NCBI GenBank assembly: GCA_023053575.1
Contig: JAKZAP010000013.1
Location: forward strand, 20,773,716 to 20,837,715
Source: Branchinecta lynchi
Lineage: Eukaryota; Arthropoda; Branchiopoda; Anostraca; Branchinectidae
DNA length: 64,000 nucleotides
Direction of reading: 5' to 3'
Position 1 is the stretch's first letter. Each line of letters opens with the position of its first letter. Shown here one piece after another: positions 30,001 through 39,656 of this stretch. Below the pieces are notes generated by a model. The model ran no database searches. It was not told the origin of the DNA and worked only from the letters and a program-made list of their open reading frames with translations. Made by a program: the position numbers and the translations under genes.

Positions 30001-33000
30001 ATGGTTTTCATAATCCTGTACAGCATGTCTTCTTACCTCTTAAACTTCCCCACCCACCAATGTAGGGCTACAGGGCCCATCTACGAACTCGACCTTTTCC
30101 TTGACCCAAAGAATCCTCACACCAAGGCAGTCTGTTCGAGTCCAGGATACGCCTACCGAATTCCACCGTCATAGTACCGAATTCGCGAGTTCAACGAATT
30201 CCGACCCTCCCCCCCCCCCCTCAACTCCCCCCAAAGTGCCCAAATCCGGACGGTTTTGTCAAAGATGTATCTAGGACTTGCGCCTGTAGGCTACTTCCCG
30301 CCAACTTTCGCCCCGATCCCTCTACTCTAAGCGGTTCACAAGCTTTCCGATTCCCTCCTCCATCTCCCCCCCCCCAAAGTCAACGGATCCTGTCCGGATT
30401 TTAAGCGGGTTGTCTGAGGCAGATCTTTCCAAATATCAAATTTCCTTAAAATCCGATCACCTGTCCAAAAGTTAAAAATACCTCAAGATTCCAGATTGCC
30501 CCTCCCTCCACTCCCCCACTATGCTCGGATCGGGGAATTAACTATTTCCAACTTAATCATTTGGGGTCACTGGTATGCCTTCCAAGTTTCATCGTCCTAG
30601 CTTGTGTGGAAGTGCCTGAACTAGCAAAACCCGAACAGACAAAAAAAACCGACGGACCGACACAAATTGCGATCGCTATGTCGCACTTGGCCGAAGGGCC
30701 AAGTTTCCGAAAGACTGTTTCCATGAAAAACTGTTTTTACAAAAAGTCGCGGCACTTCGCGCCGACTCGGTTAATTTTTAACGACTGGCCGACAACATAG
30801 GGGGGGCTTCCCCCCTCCCCACACCCACACATGACGACCCTGTTCAAAACTACTCTTATGACTTCTTTTCTTTATCTAAGATTGCACATTCCAGGTCCTA
30901 GCTATCTCAGTGTTTCTATTCGAATAGCTTTTTCCTGGACAACCTGACGATAAATATTTTCACCTGACAATAGCAAAACAAGACCAAAGGTTTCGATGGA
31001 ATCCCGAAAATTTAATACTCGATACAGGCAATTGGGTTTTGTCTTCGCCAGACTCCTTGAACGTTTTTAATATTAAAATTTAGAAACAGACTAAGGCCAA
31101 ATAGCTAATCATCTGAGAAAACCAAATTCACATATGGATTCAGCATGTGTGTTTACCTCTATAAGACAAATCTATTTTGACGAAACTAATTGAAACTTCT
31201 TGCCTTATCTTCTGCCAAATTTCCGGTTTCGGCCGAATTCCAGGCGAACTGCTTGTCCGGCAAAAAAATAAAGCTCAAAAACCTATTCACAGTATCTCCT
31301 TACTCCTCCTATATCGAACATCTTATCAACTTCAAATGAAACTTTTACTTTCAACAAACTTGCCGGTTTTGGCCGGATTCCGGGCGAACTACTTGTACGG
31401 CGAGAAAATGGTTTTCATAATCCTGTACAGCATGTCTTCTTACCTCTTAAACTTCCCCACCCACCAATGTAGGGCTACAGGGCCCATCTACGAACTCGAC
31501 CTTTTCCTTGACCCAAAGAATCCTCACACCAAGGCAGTCTGTTCGAGTCCAGGATACGCCTACCGAATTCCACCGTCCTAGTACCGAATTCGCGAGTTCA
31601 ACGAATTCCGACCCTCCCCCCCCCCCCCCTCAACTCCCCCCCACAGTGCCCAAATCCGGACGGTTTTGTCAAAGATGTATCTAGGACTTGCGCCTGTAGG
31701 CTACTTCCCGCCAACTTTCGCCCCGATCCCTCTACTCTAAGCGGTTCACAAGCTTTCCGATTCCCTCCTCCATCTCCCCCCCCCAAAGTCAACGGATCCT
31801 GTCCGGATTTTAAGCGGGTTGTCTGAGGCAGATCTTTCCAAATATCAAATTTCCTTAAAATCCGATCACCCGTCCAAAAGTTAAAAATACCTCAAGATTC
31901 CAGATTGCCCCTCCCTCCACTCCCCCCACTATGCTCGGATCGGGGAATTAACTATTTCCAACTTAATCATTTGGGGTCACTGGTATGCCTTCCAAGTTTC
32001 ATCGTCCTAGCTTGTGTGGAAGTGCCTGAACTAGCAAAACCCGAACAGACAAAAAAAAACCGACGGACCGACACAAATTGCGATCGCTATGCCGCACTTG
32101 GCCGAAGGGCCAAGTTTCCGAAAGACTGTTTCCATGAAAAACTGTTTTTACAAAAAGTCGCGGCACTTCGCGCCGACTCGGTTAATTTTTAACGACTGGC
32201 CGACAACATAGGGGGGGCTTCCCCCCTCCCCACACCCACACATGACGACCCTGTTCAAAACTACTCTTATGACTTCTTTTCTTTATCTAAGATTGCACAT
32301 TCCAGGTCCTAGCTATCTCAGTGTTTCTATTCGAATAGCTTTTTCCTGGACAACCTGACGATAAATATTTTCACCTGACAATAGCAAAACAAGACCAAAG
32401 GTTTCGATGGGATCCCGAAAATTTAATACTCGATACAGGCAATTGGGTTTTGTCTTCGCCAGACTCCTTGAACGTTTTTAATATTAAAATTTAGAAACAG
32501 AATAAGGCCAAATAGCTAATCATCTGAGAAAACCAAATTCACATATGGATTCAGCATGTGTGTTTACCTCTATAAGACAAATCTATTTTGACGAAACTAA
32601 TTGAAACTTCTTGCCTTATCTTCTGCCAAATTTCCGGTTTCGGCCGAATTCCAGGCGAACTGCTTGTCCGGCAAAAAAAAATAAAGCTCAAAAACCTATT
32701 CACAGTATCTCCTTACTCCTCCTATATCGAACATCTTATCAACTTCAAATGAAACTTTTACTTTCAACAAAATTGCCGGTTTTGGCCGGATTCCGGGCGA
32801 ACTACTTGTACGGCGAGAAAATGGTTTTCATAATCCTGTACAGCATGTCTTCTTACCTCTTAAACTTCCCCACCCACCAATGTAGGGCTACAGGGCCCAT
32901 CTACGAACTCGACCTTTTCCTTGACCCAAAGAATCCTCACACCAAGGCAGTCTGTTCGAGTCCAGGATACGCCTACCGAATTCCACCGTCCTAGTACCGA

Positions 33001-34345
33001 ATTCGCGAGTTCAACGAATTCCGACCCTCCCCCCCCCCCTCAACTCCCCCCACAGTGCCCAAATCCGGACGGTTTTGTCAAAGATGTATCTAGGACTTGC
33101 GCCTGTAGGCTACTTCCCGCCAACTTTCGCCCCGATCCCTCTACTCTAAGCGGTTCACAAGCTTTCCGATTCCCTCCTCCATCTCCCCCCCCCCAAAGTC
33201 AACGGATCCTGTCCGGATTTTAAGCGGGTTGTCTGAGGCAGATCTTTCCAAATATCAAATTTCCTTAAAATCCGATCACCTGTCCAAAAGTTAAAAAAAA
33301 CTCAAGATTCCAGATTGCCCCTCCCTCCACTCCCCCACTATGCTCGGATCGGGGAATTAACTATTTCCAACTTAATCATTTGGGGTCACTGGTATGCCTT
33401 CCAAGTTTCATCGTCCTAGCTTGTGTGGAAGTGCCTGAACTAGCAAAACCCGAACAGACAAAAAACCGACGGACCGACACAAATTGCGATCGCTATGTCG
33501 CACTTGGCCGAAGGGCCAATTTTCCGAAAGACTGTTTCCATGAAAAACTGTTTTTACAAAAAGTCGCGGCACTTCGCGCCGACTCGGTTAATTTTTAACG
33601 ACTGGCCGACAACATAGGGGGGGCTTCCCCCCTCCCCACACCCACACATGACGACCCTGTTCACAACTACTCTTATGACTTCTTTTCTTTATCTAAGATT
33701 GCACATTCCAGGTCCTAGCTATCTCAGTGTTTCTATTCGAATAGCTTTTTCCTGGACAACCTGACGATAAATATTTTCACCTGACAATAGCAAAACAAGA
33801 CCAAAAGTTTCGATGGAATCCTGAAAATTTAATACTCGATACAGACAATTGGGTTTTGTCTTCGCCAGACTCCTTGCACATTTTTACTATTAAAATTTAG
33901 AAACAGACTAAGGCCAAATAGCTAATCATCTGAGAAAACCAAATTCACACAGGGATTCAGCATGTGTGTTTACCTATATAGGACACATCTATTTTGACGA
34001 AACTAATTGAAACTTCTTGCCTTATCTTCTGCCAAATTTCCGGTTTCGGCCGAATTCCAGGCGAACTGCTGTCCGGCAAAAAATAAAGCTCAAAAACCTT
34101 TTCACAGTATCTCCTTACTCCTATATCGAACCTTATCAACTTCAAATGAAGCTTTTACTTTCAACAAACTTGCCGGTTTTGGCCGGATTCCGGGGCGAAC
34201 TACTTGTACGGCGAGAAAATGGTTTTCATAATCCTGTACAGCATGTCTTCTTACCTCTTAAACCTCCCCACCCACCAATGTAGGGCTACAGGGCCCATCT
34301 ACGAACTCGACCTTTCCCTTGACCCAAAGAATCCTCAAACCAAGG
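27084..34345 (+). repeat. Right part of the ~1.41-kb tandem satellite array (about five units)
   Basis: Five landmarks (AACAAGACCAAAGG near 28157, 29566, 30976, 32385, 33793) define units that are nearly identical apart from C-run lengths and a few substitutions. Adding the 4111-4442 piece to 27091-28157 gives about 1.40 kb, that is, one complete unit split by the Polintons. Open frames of 95-134 codons recur in each unit, but they shift with C-run length and look non-coding. The last unit is more diverged and leads into a family A 3' end. Confidence 0.92.
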
Positions 34346-34924
34346 TTCATTAAAATATCTCATTCCCTTCGAGAGTTATCGTGCTGACCGAACGATGGAG
34401 AACTTTTGCGATGTCATAGGTATCTCTCCACTTGCGTTTTGGGATCCCAATAACGTAGACTAGGCAGATACTGCGTCAAATTCACCAAGATCAAATAAGC
34501 CAATAGAACCCGTCTTTGGTCCCATGCACCGACTATGGGATACCGTGAGAAGACTAAGCAGAGCTGGAGGTATTTGCTGAGTTTTGAGTTGACGCCCGCC
34601 TACTTTCCTCTTGGTCCCTTAGCACCGAGAGGAAAAGACCGCAGCCGGCGTGTACGACCCACCTCTGTAGAGACGTCACATTAAACAACAAATAGTCGCT
34701 TACTCTCGACTTTTCTCCTCCTGGGCTCTACTGCGATGAAGTGTCTGTAGATATAATGAACTGTGATGTTCCACGCAGCTCCAAACCTCCCCGCGTTTGC
34801 ATCCGAAGGGCATCGGGAATCTATTCGACTCCACATGGTCTATTACCGAGATCGGAAGATGGAGGTTCCTTTGCTTATTTGTTCCCTTCACTAACTACTT
34901 TTCAGGCTGATAGTAGCATAATCT
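34346..34924. other. Family A 3' end, then unannotated sequence
   Basis: 34346-34445 is the 3' end of a family A repeat (ATCTCATTCCCTTCGAGAG ... CGTTTTGGGATCCC). The remaining ~480 bp has no recognisable feature; it may contain the promoter or first exon of the next gene. Confidence 0.45.
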
Positions 34925-37090
34925 ATGATCGGGTTAATTTTCTTCCAGGCATCGACATCATTGGACAAAGATTTAACTACCAGCGATGGGAGACTCAGAT
35001 TAAATTCAACTGAAGACGCTCTCACCGAAGCAAAAAGAAGAATTGGGCAAGATATTCACCACCTGACCAAGAGAAACAGATTTCCAGCACTATCAGAGGA
35101 AATTCACCTGACGTATGAAAACGGTGAAACATGTCCAAACGCGGCTCTTGCAGAGTGCCATGTTGCAAGTTACGTGGAACAATTGCCCAAAGAGCTTGGA
35201 AACTATACTGTTATCAAAGGCTGGAACTTAATGACTGAAGGTAAGAGCGTAACTGAGATCGACGTGTGTGCGATCCATCCGGAAAAGGGCATGATATTCA
35301 TTGAAGTCGGCACGACGAAGAAAAAAGGAGTCTCAAAAGCGAACAAAGCCCAGGCCGTCATTGCTAGAAATTATCTTGCACTCAAGTTCTCAAATCATTC
35401 TGGAAATAAGAAAGCGGCAGATGACATCTTCAACTCCTTCTTGTGCTATACAATCCTACCAAATTCGGACGATATGAAAAGGAACAAGATCAAGACCAAC
35501 AATGCTACGCCACTGTTAAAACCCGTGACTGAGGTTCTTACGAAACGCGAGTACAACCAGGTCTCCTTCAATAAAAGACTCAAATTTGGGGATATTCCCT
35601 TACAGTACGGGGCATTCTACACTGATAACGTCTACCCATTCCTTATTGCGCAATACTTCATCAACAATTCGTTCATGGTCATGTCAGAAGATGCAGGGAC
35701 ACAAATTGAAAAGAAATCTCTAGTGGTGGACAAAATCAGAGAATGCGCGCAGGTCGACCCTGGAAAGGGAAAAGGAGTCCTCAGTAAAGCAAAGGATTTT
35801 CGACTCCCTGTTTCCGACCCTCTGGGAGTCAAGGGATTATATCTCTCCGCCAATCAGTGCAGCATCTTAGCCTCAAACGAACTAAGGTTGTTTATAGAGG
35901 GAGCAGCAGGAACAGGGAAGACGCTAGTCTTGTACCAGAAGATGAGGCAGTGTCTTGAAAGAGGCGAGAAATGTCTCTTCTTGTCTGGGCATAAGGAACT
36001 ACTTGACACAACAAAGAAGGTGTTTCAGAACTGGGGGTATCATACCGAAGCACAACTTGAGATACAGAGCACCCCAACCTTAATTTTCAAGATACAGGAT
36101 ACATTTGCAGACCGGTCAAACTACAAATGTCATAGAGTTGGGCAAACCGCCAGGCCGATATACCCGAATATTTGGAGCCTTCTCGATGGATGTGGCTGCA
36201 AAGGGCTGGGATTATCAAAGACTCAGCGGAATTTCTTAAGGACTTGGAGATCGTACAACGTTTTCCTTGACGAATTCAGCACTAGCTGGACAAACAACTT
36301 AAACGGCATATGGTTCTTATTCTTGTTATGTAGTCATCAACGCAGATGTCGCTGGTTTGCTTACGATAACGTCCAAAGCAACGTCCTTGCAGAGTCTAAG
36401 CACGGTATACCTACTGTTTCGCTTAACGGAGTGTACCGGTCCCCAGCGAATTTTTTCCCATTGGTGAAATGGCTCCACGACCGAGTCGTGGAAAACTCCC
36501 GAAATCCGGCAAAACATCCGAAAGAGATTTTGAACCTCTCAGAGCCAAGGCTGGCTCACGGGATTGTGAGTCACTTAAGACCGAAGTATATCGTCGTCGC
36601 GGGGACAACACGAATCTGTAACTACTGTAAACACGGGCGAAAAGAAAAAGAGGCAATTTTAAAAAAACTGATTGAGCGAGAAGTACAGAAGTTGACAAAT
36701 TACAGGCCATCCCAATTCAGCATCCTTACAGACTCGGAAGCACTACTAGCAGGAAGTGCAAAAGCTGAAATCCGTCCTGAAAACTACCGCGGATGTCAGA
36801 ATGACATCATCATGTTCGTCATGTACGACCAACGCGCGACTGACCGATCATACGTTATGGAACACTATATCGCTGTAACGAGGGCTTTAGTCGGCTTTAT
36901 TGCTATTTTCATGAAATCAGACTTCGACAGTCTTTTCAGCGAAATAACTGCTGAAGTTAGAAGCACTTTCGACGCAGTCTATGTAGACGAGAACGGGGAT
37001 GAATGTGATCCTTGCGACGAAACAGTAACTGTAAACTCGGTTGAATTCTGCTGCGACATGGCGGAGGAAATGTTCTATCTAAGGCTCTGA
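34925..37090 (+). CDS. NERD-nuclease / SF1 helicase-like (DUF2075-type) protein
   Basis: The 721-codon frame has an N-terminal NERD-like nuclease segment (~107-130; E-I-D-V-C-A-I ... I-F-I-E-V-G, the restriction-endonuclease-like fold). After it comes a UvrD/Schlafen-type ATPase: Walker A EGAAGTGKT (~324), a Walker B-like FLDEF (~446), a Y-R-S motif (~502) and motif VI Y-I-A-V-T-R-A (~648). It would be an NTP-driven nucleic-acid translocase linked to a nuclease. The acidic C-terminus has several Cys. A good splice acceptor (T-rich tract, CAG, ending 34948) lies in frame 8 codons after the first ATG, so the true start may be in an upstream exon. The stop abuts LINE-derived sequence in the same frame, so the original 3' end may be lost. 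Host gene or mobile cargo is unresolved. Confidence 0.7.
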   Translation: MIGLIFFQASTSLDKDLTTSDGRLRLNSTEDALTEAKRRIGQDIHHLTKRNRFPALSEEIHLTYENGETCPNAALAECHVASYVEQLPKELGNYTVIKGWNLMTEGKSVTEIDVCAIHPEKGMIFIEVGTTKKKGVSKANKAQAVIARNYLALKFSNHSGNKKAADDIFNSFLCYTILPNSDDMKRNKIKTNNATPLLKPVTEVLTKREYNQVSFNKRLKFGDIPLQYGAFYTDNVYPFLIAQYFINNSFMVMSEDAGTQIEKKSLVVDKIRECAQVDPGKGKGVLSKAKDFRLPVSDPLGVKGLYLSANQCSILASNELRLFIEGAAGTGKTLVLYQKMRQCLERGEKCLFLSGHKELLDTTKKVFQNWGYHTEAQLEIQSTPTLIFKIQDTFADRSNYKCHRVGQTARPIYPNIWSLLDGCGCKGLGLSKTQRNFLRTWRSYNVFLDEFSTSWTNNLNGIWFLFLLCSHQRRCRWFAYDNVQSNVLAESKHGIPTVSLNGVYRSPANFFPLVKWLHDRVVENSRNPAKHPKEILNLSEPRLAHGIVSHLRPKYIVVAGTTRICNYCKHGRKEKEAILKKLIEREVQKLTNYRPSQFSILTDSEALLAGSAKAEIRPENYRGCQNDIIMFVMYDQRATDRSYVMEHYIAVTRALVGFIAIFMKSDFDSLFSEITAEVRSTFDAVYVDENGDECDPCDETVTVNSVEFCCDMAEEMFYLRL

Positions 37091-37500
37091 GAGGACCTGT
37101 ACCATCTCCTTCGCATTTACCTTGTGTTCATTCGCCCTTCCCTTAAATACTGCTGTCCGGTATGGCATTTCGGTTTAACACCGGAGCAGTCGGAACGCCT
37201 CGAGAGGATCCAGTACCGGTCTTTACTAATAGTATCAAAATCCCGTACATTTCCCTTCTAAACGAGTTTGGTTTTGTCAAACCGTAGGCACCAACTTTCT
37301 ACCAAGTTTGGTGACCAACTACTGGAAGACCCCAACCATCGGCACATCCTTCCCCCTCCCCACATTCCCGACCGCATAAGGCCACAGGGACTGGCAACAC
37401 AACCAGTTCCTAAGATCCAACCCATTCGGGCAATTCATGCGCGGTACGAAAGAAGTTTTGTCCCCTCCTTTCTGAGTTTTTTCAACGCGAAATTTTAAAT
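37091..37500 (+). pseudogene. Fragment of a LINE reverse-transcriptase ORF C-terminus
   Basis: Translation from 37091 gives F-I-R-P-S-L-K-Y-C-C-P-V-W-H-F and later R-S-F-V-P-S-F-L, closely parallel to the end of the LINE ORF2 at 42250-42630 (FIRPLVEYACPVWHF ... RSFVPSFV). One frameshift is needed near 37260. It is a 5'-truncated, decayed relative of that LINE. Confidence 0.75.
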
Positions 37501-38245
37501 TCTTTTCCTCTTTTTTATATTAATTACTGAATTTAGCGCTTTAATTTGCTGCAATTCTTATTCTTGTGTAATTGTTGAATATTTGACTATGTAAAAGAGC
37601 AATTGTATATAGTTATGTCTGACGAGAGAAAAAATATTCGGTTTTTCGTTAATACCATCAGTTCTGAGGGTCCAAGTTCAGTCTGTTCAGTCTGAGAGTC
37701 CAAACCTATCGCATCCACCTGAATTCGACCTGTGATTACCTAGCAAGTGACGTCATTTACACAGCGATTTGAATTGCGGAGAGATTTGTGCTGTTCGTTC
37801 AATTAAAAAGAACAGTCGTTGTTTTTGTGGTTATAAGTGGCTCTCTGAGTGAACGCGGGGGCAGTGTATGAACTTTCCTATAGCAAGAACCAGTGCCTGT
37901 GATAGCCTAGCCAGCTGTCGCAGGTTGAAGTTTCCAGTTTTCTGTCGAAAATAAAAACAAAGCGCACTGTTTTTACCCCGTATCTTCAGGCCTTCTCCGC
38001 AATTACAGCTCTACCCCAGAGTACCTGTTACTAATCACGTAAGCTGAATTTCCCGTACTGAATTATTTTGTCCCCATCAATTAAGAGACGAAAAACATCA
38101 CTACTGCAGATATAAACTATCAGCAGGTATCGACACGATCAAACCGGTTTCATCTAGATTGCCATCTAGCGGCGAAAGCTTACGGCTCAAATTCTTAGTT
38201 TCAACGCTAGAGGTCACGGAGGCAGCCTGAAGGCTAACCCAAACA
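37501..38245. other. Noncoding; probable 5' UTR of the LINE
   Basis: No ORF or RNA gene seen. The part nearest 38245 is probably the 5' untranslated region of the LINE that follows; I cannot place its 5' end. Confidence 0.35.
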
Positions 38246-39166
38246 ATGCCTTGCTCCTATCCATGTGGAGTTTGCCGCAAAAATTGCGGAGCAGGTTCCT
38301 TCCAGTGCACAGCTTGCCCCATTTGGTACCACCCAGCTTGCGCTGGTATCTCTAATCATGAACGCTCAAAAGCCGTCAACTGGCTTTGCCTCAGTTGCAG
38401 TCAATACAGTGAGCCCAAACTGCCTAGCCAGAATGCCATACGCTGTAACGAATGCCACAGAAAACGGGATGCTGGGTCCTTCCAATGCTCGGCTTGCAAC
38501 GCTTGGGTCCATGCGGCCTGTGCTGGAATCTCTAAGTTTGAACGAGAAAAATCCCCAAATTGGATCTGCATTAGCTGCAGTACTGCAAACTCCAAAGTGC
38601 CCGATTCCCCAACCGCCCCCGCCCTTACATCACCAAAACGGACTGTGACTAAAGTTGTGAATAAACTATTATGCCCTACCAACAGACCCTCACCGGTAAG
38701 AGCTTTTTTCCCTACTCAAGCCGTAACTCTAGACACCGAACTGAACCTTGCGTCCCCCACCAGACTGGCACGAACCAGACTGAACTGCACTTTCACTCCT
38801 GTTTTTCACCGTAAGCTTGCTCTACCATCTGACGCGGAGTGCCAAACTAATTTTACTTTCTGCCAATCAGAAGCGAGTACCCAGTGCAGCAGTGTCTTAA
38901 ACGACAAGGCTTGTCAAATAAGGCCCACAGGAAGTGATCGTACTTGCCAAACCGAGGAAACCCTACCCGAAACTTCCCCCTCTAATATTTCTGCTTGTGT
39001 CAAAGAAATCCAGAACCTATTACATCAAATTGTTCTACTTGAACATGAGAACAAACTGATTGCCAAGGCTTTGTGTGATAAGAAGCGGTGTTTCACTTCC
39101 GATGCGCCGCTGGCAATGTCAGATATCTCTCCTGTTAGTCAAGTACAGGAACAAGCTGGTGGGTAA
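38246..39166 (+). CDS. LINE ORF1 with two PHD-like zinc fingers
   Basis: 306 aa. Two PHD-type fingers sit at ~5-52 and ~66-112; each has C-x2-C ... C-x2-C ... H-x2-C ... C-x2-C spacing and a W before the last pair. They are near-repeats of each other (GSFQC...C...CAGIS), so one arose by duplication. A predicted coiled coil follows at ~250-275. ORF1 proteins of this LINE group bind element RNA and nucleic acid. The ORF ends inside the next ORF, which lies in another frame. Confidence 0.85.
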   Translation: MPCSYPCGVCRKNCGAGSFQCTACPIWYHPACAGISNHERSKAVNWLCLSCSQYSEPKLPSQNAIRCNECHRKRDAGSFQCSACNAWVHAACAGISKFEREKSPNWICISCSTANSKVPDSPTAPALTSPKRTVTKVVNKLLCPTNRPSPVRAFFPTQAVTLDTELNLASPTRLARTRLNCTFTPVFHRKLALPSDAECQTNFTFCQSEASTQCSSVLNDKACQIRPTGSDRTCQTEETLPETSPSNISACVKEIQNLLHQIVLLEHENKLIAKALCDKKRCFTSDAPLAMSDISPVSQVQEQAGG

Positions 39167-39656
39167 CAAGCTTCATCAGAAAGCAAATACAGTTTGCAGA
39201 TTCTTCGCAGAGAGCAATTGCAAATTCGGGAAGAAGTGCCGTTTCTTGCATATCTGCCAGCAGTTTATCGCTGGAAATTGTAAAAATGAGAAGTGTAATT
39301 TTGACCATGTAAAGTTATGTGTAGATCTCGCGTGTTTTAAAAGTTGTTGTAAATTTGCTCACGCTCCAAAGATTAGTTTAGCAGGTTCACTGAAAACCAC
39401 TCGCAAGTCATTCTTCGCTCCCTCCCTAAGCACCCATCAGGTCATTTCGAGACGTCAATCTACCGACGGTTTTTTATTGAATGTGCAAGAAAACACGTCA
39501 CGATGGAAACTTGCGCTGTCACAAGAAGCACCAGTTCACCCATCTCCCCTCCATACAGTAACTCTCGATTTCTTTTCGAGAGTACCCCCGCCGCCCCTCC
39601 CCCCCAGATTTCTTCCGATGTTAGCTCGAGGATTGTTTCGGCTCCCGTTTCTCTAA
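39102..39656 (+). CDS. CCCH zinc-finger ORF overlapping ORF1 and ORF2 of the LINE
   Basis: 184 aa from ATG 39102. Three C-x7-C-x4/5-C-x3-H type fingers follow in series near residues 32-90 (CRFFAESNCKFGKKCRFLH, then two more, the last shorter). Such fingers bind RNA. It overlaps ORF1 by 65 bp and ORF2 by 154 bp, while ORF1 and ORF2 share a frame. Expression could be by reinitiation or frameshifting, or this may be the C-terminal half of ORF1 displaced by a small indel. Confidence 0.6.
   Translation: MRRWQCQISLLLVKYRNKLVGNKLHQKANTVCRFFAESNCKFGKKCRFLHICQQFIAGNCKNEKCNFDHVKLCVDLACFKSCCKFAHAPKISLAGSLKTTRKSFFAPSLSTHQVISRRQSTDGFLLNVQENTSRWKLALSQEAPVHPSPLHTVTLDFFSRVPPPPLPPRFLPMLARGLFRLPFL

Noticed and set aside
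28360..32994. Recurring 95-134-codon open frames in every satellite unit
   Set aside because: They follow the 1.41-kb repeat, change start and length with C-run length, have biased low-complexity translation and no domain. Treated as repeat artefacts.
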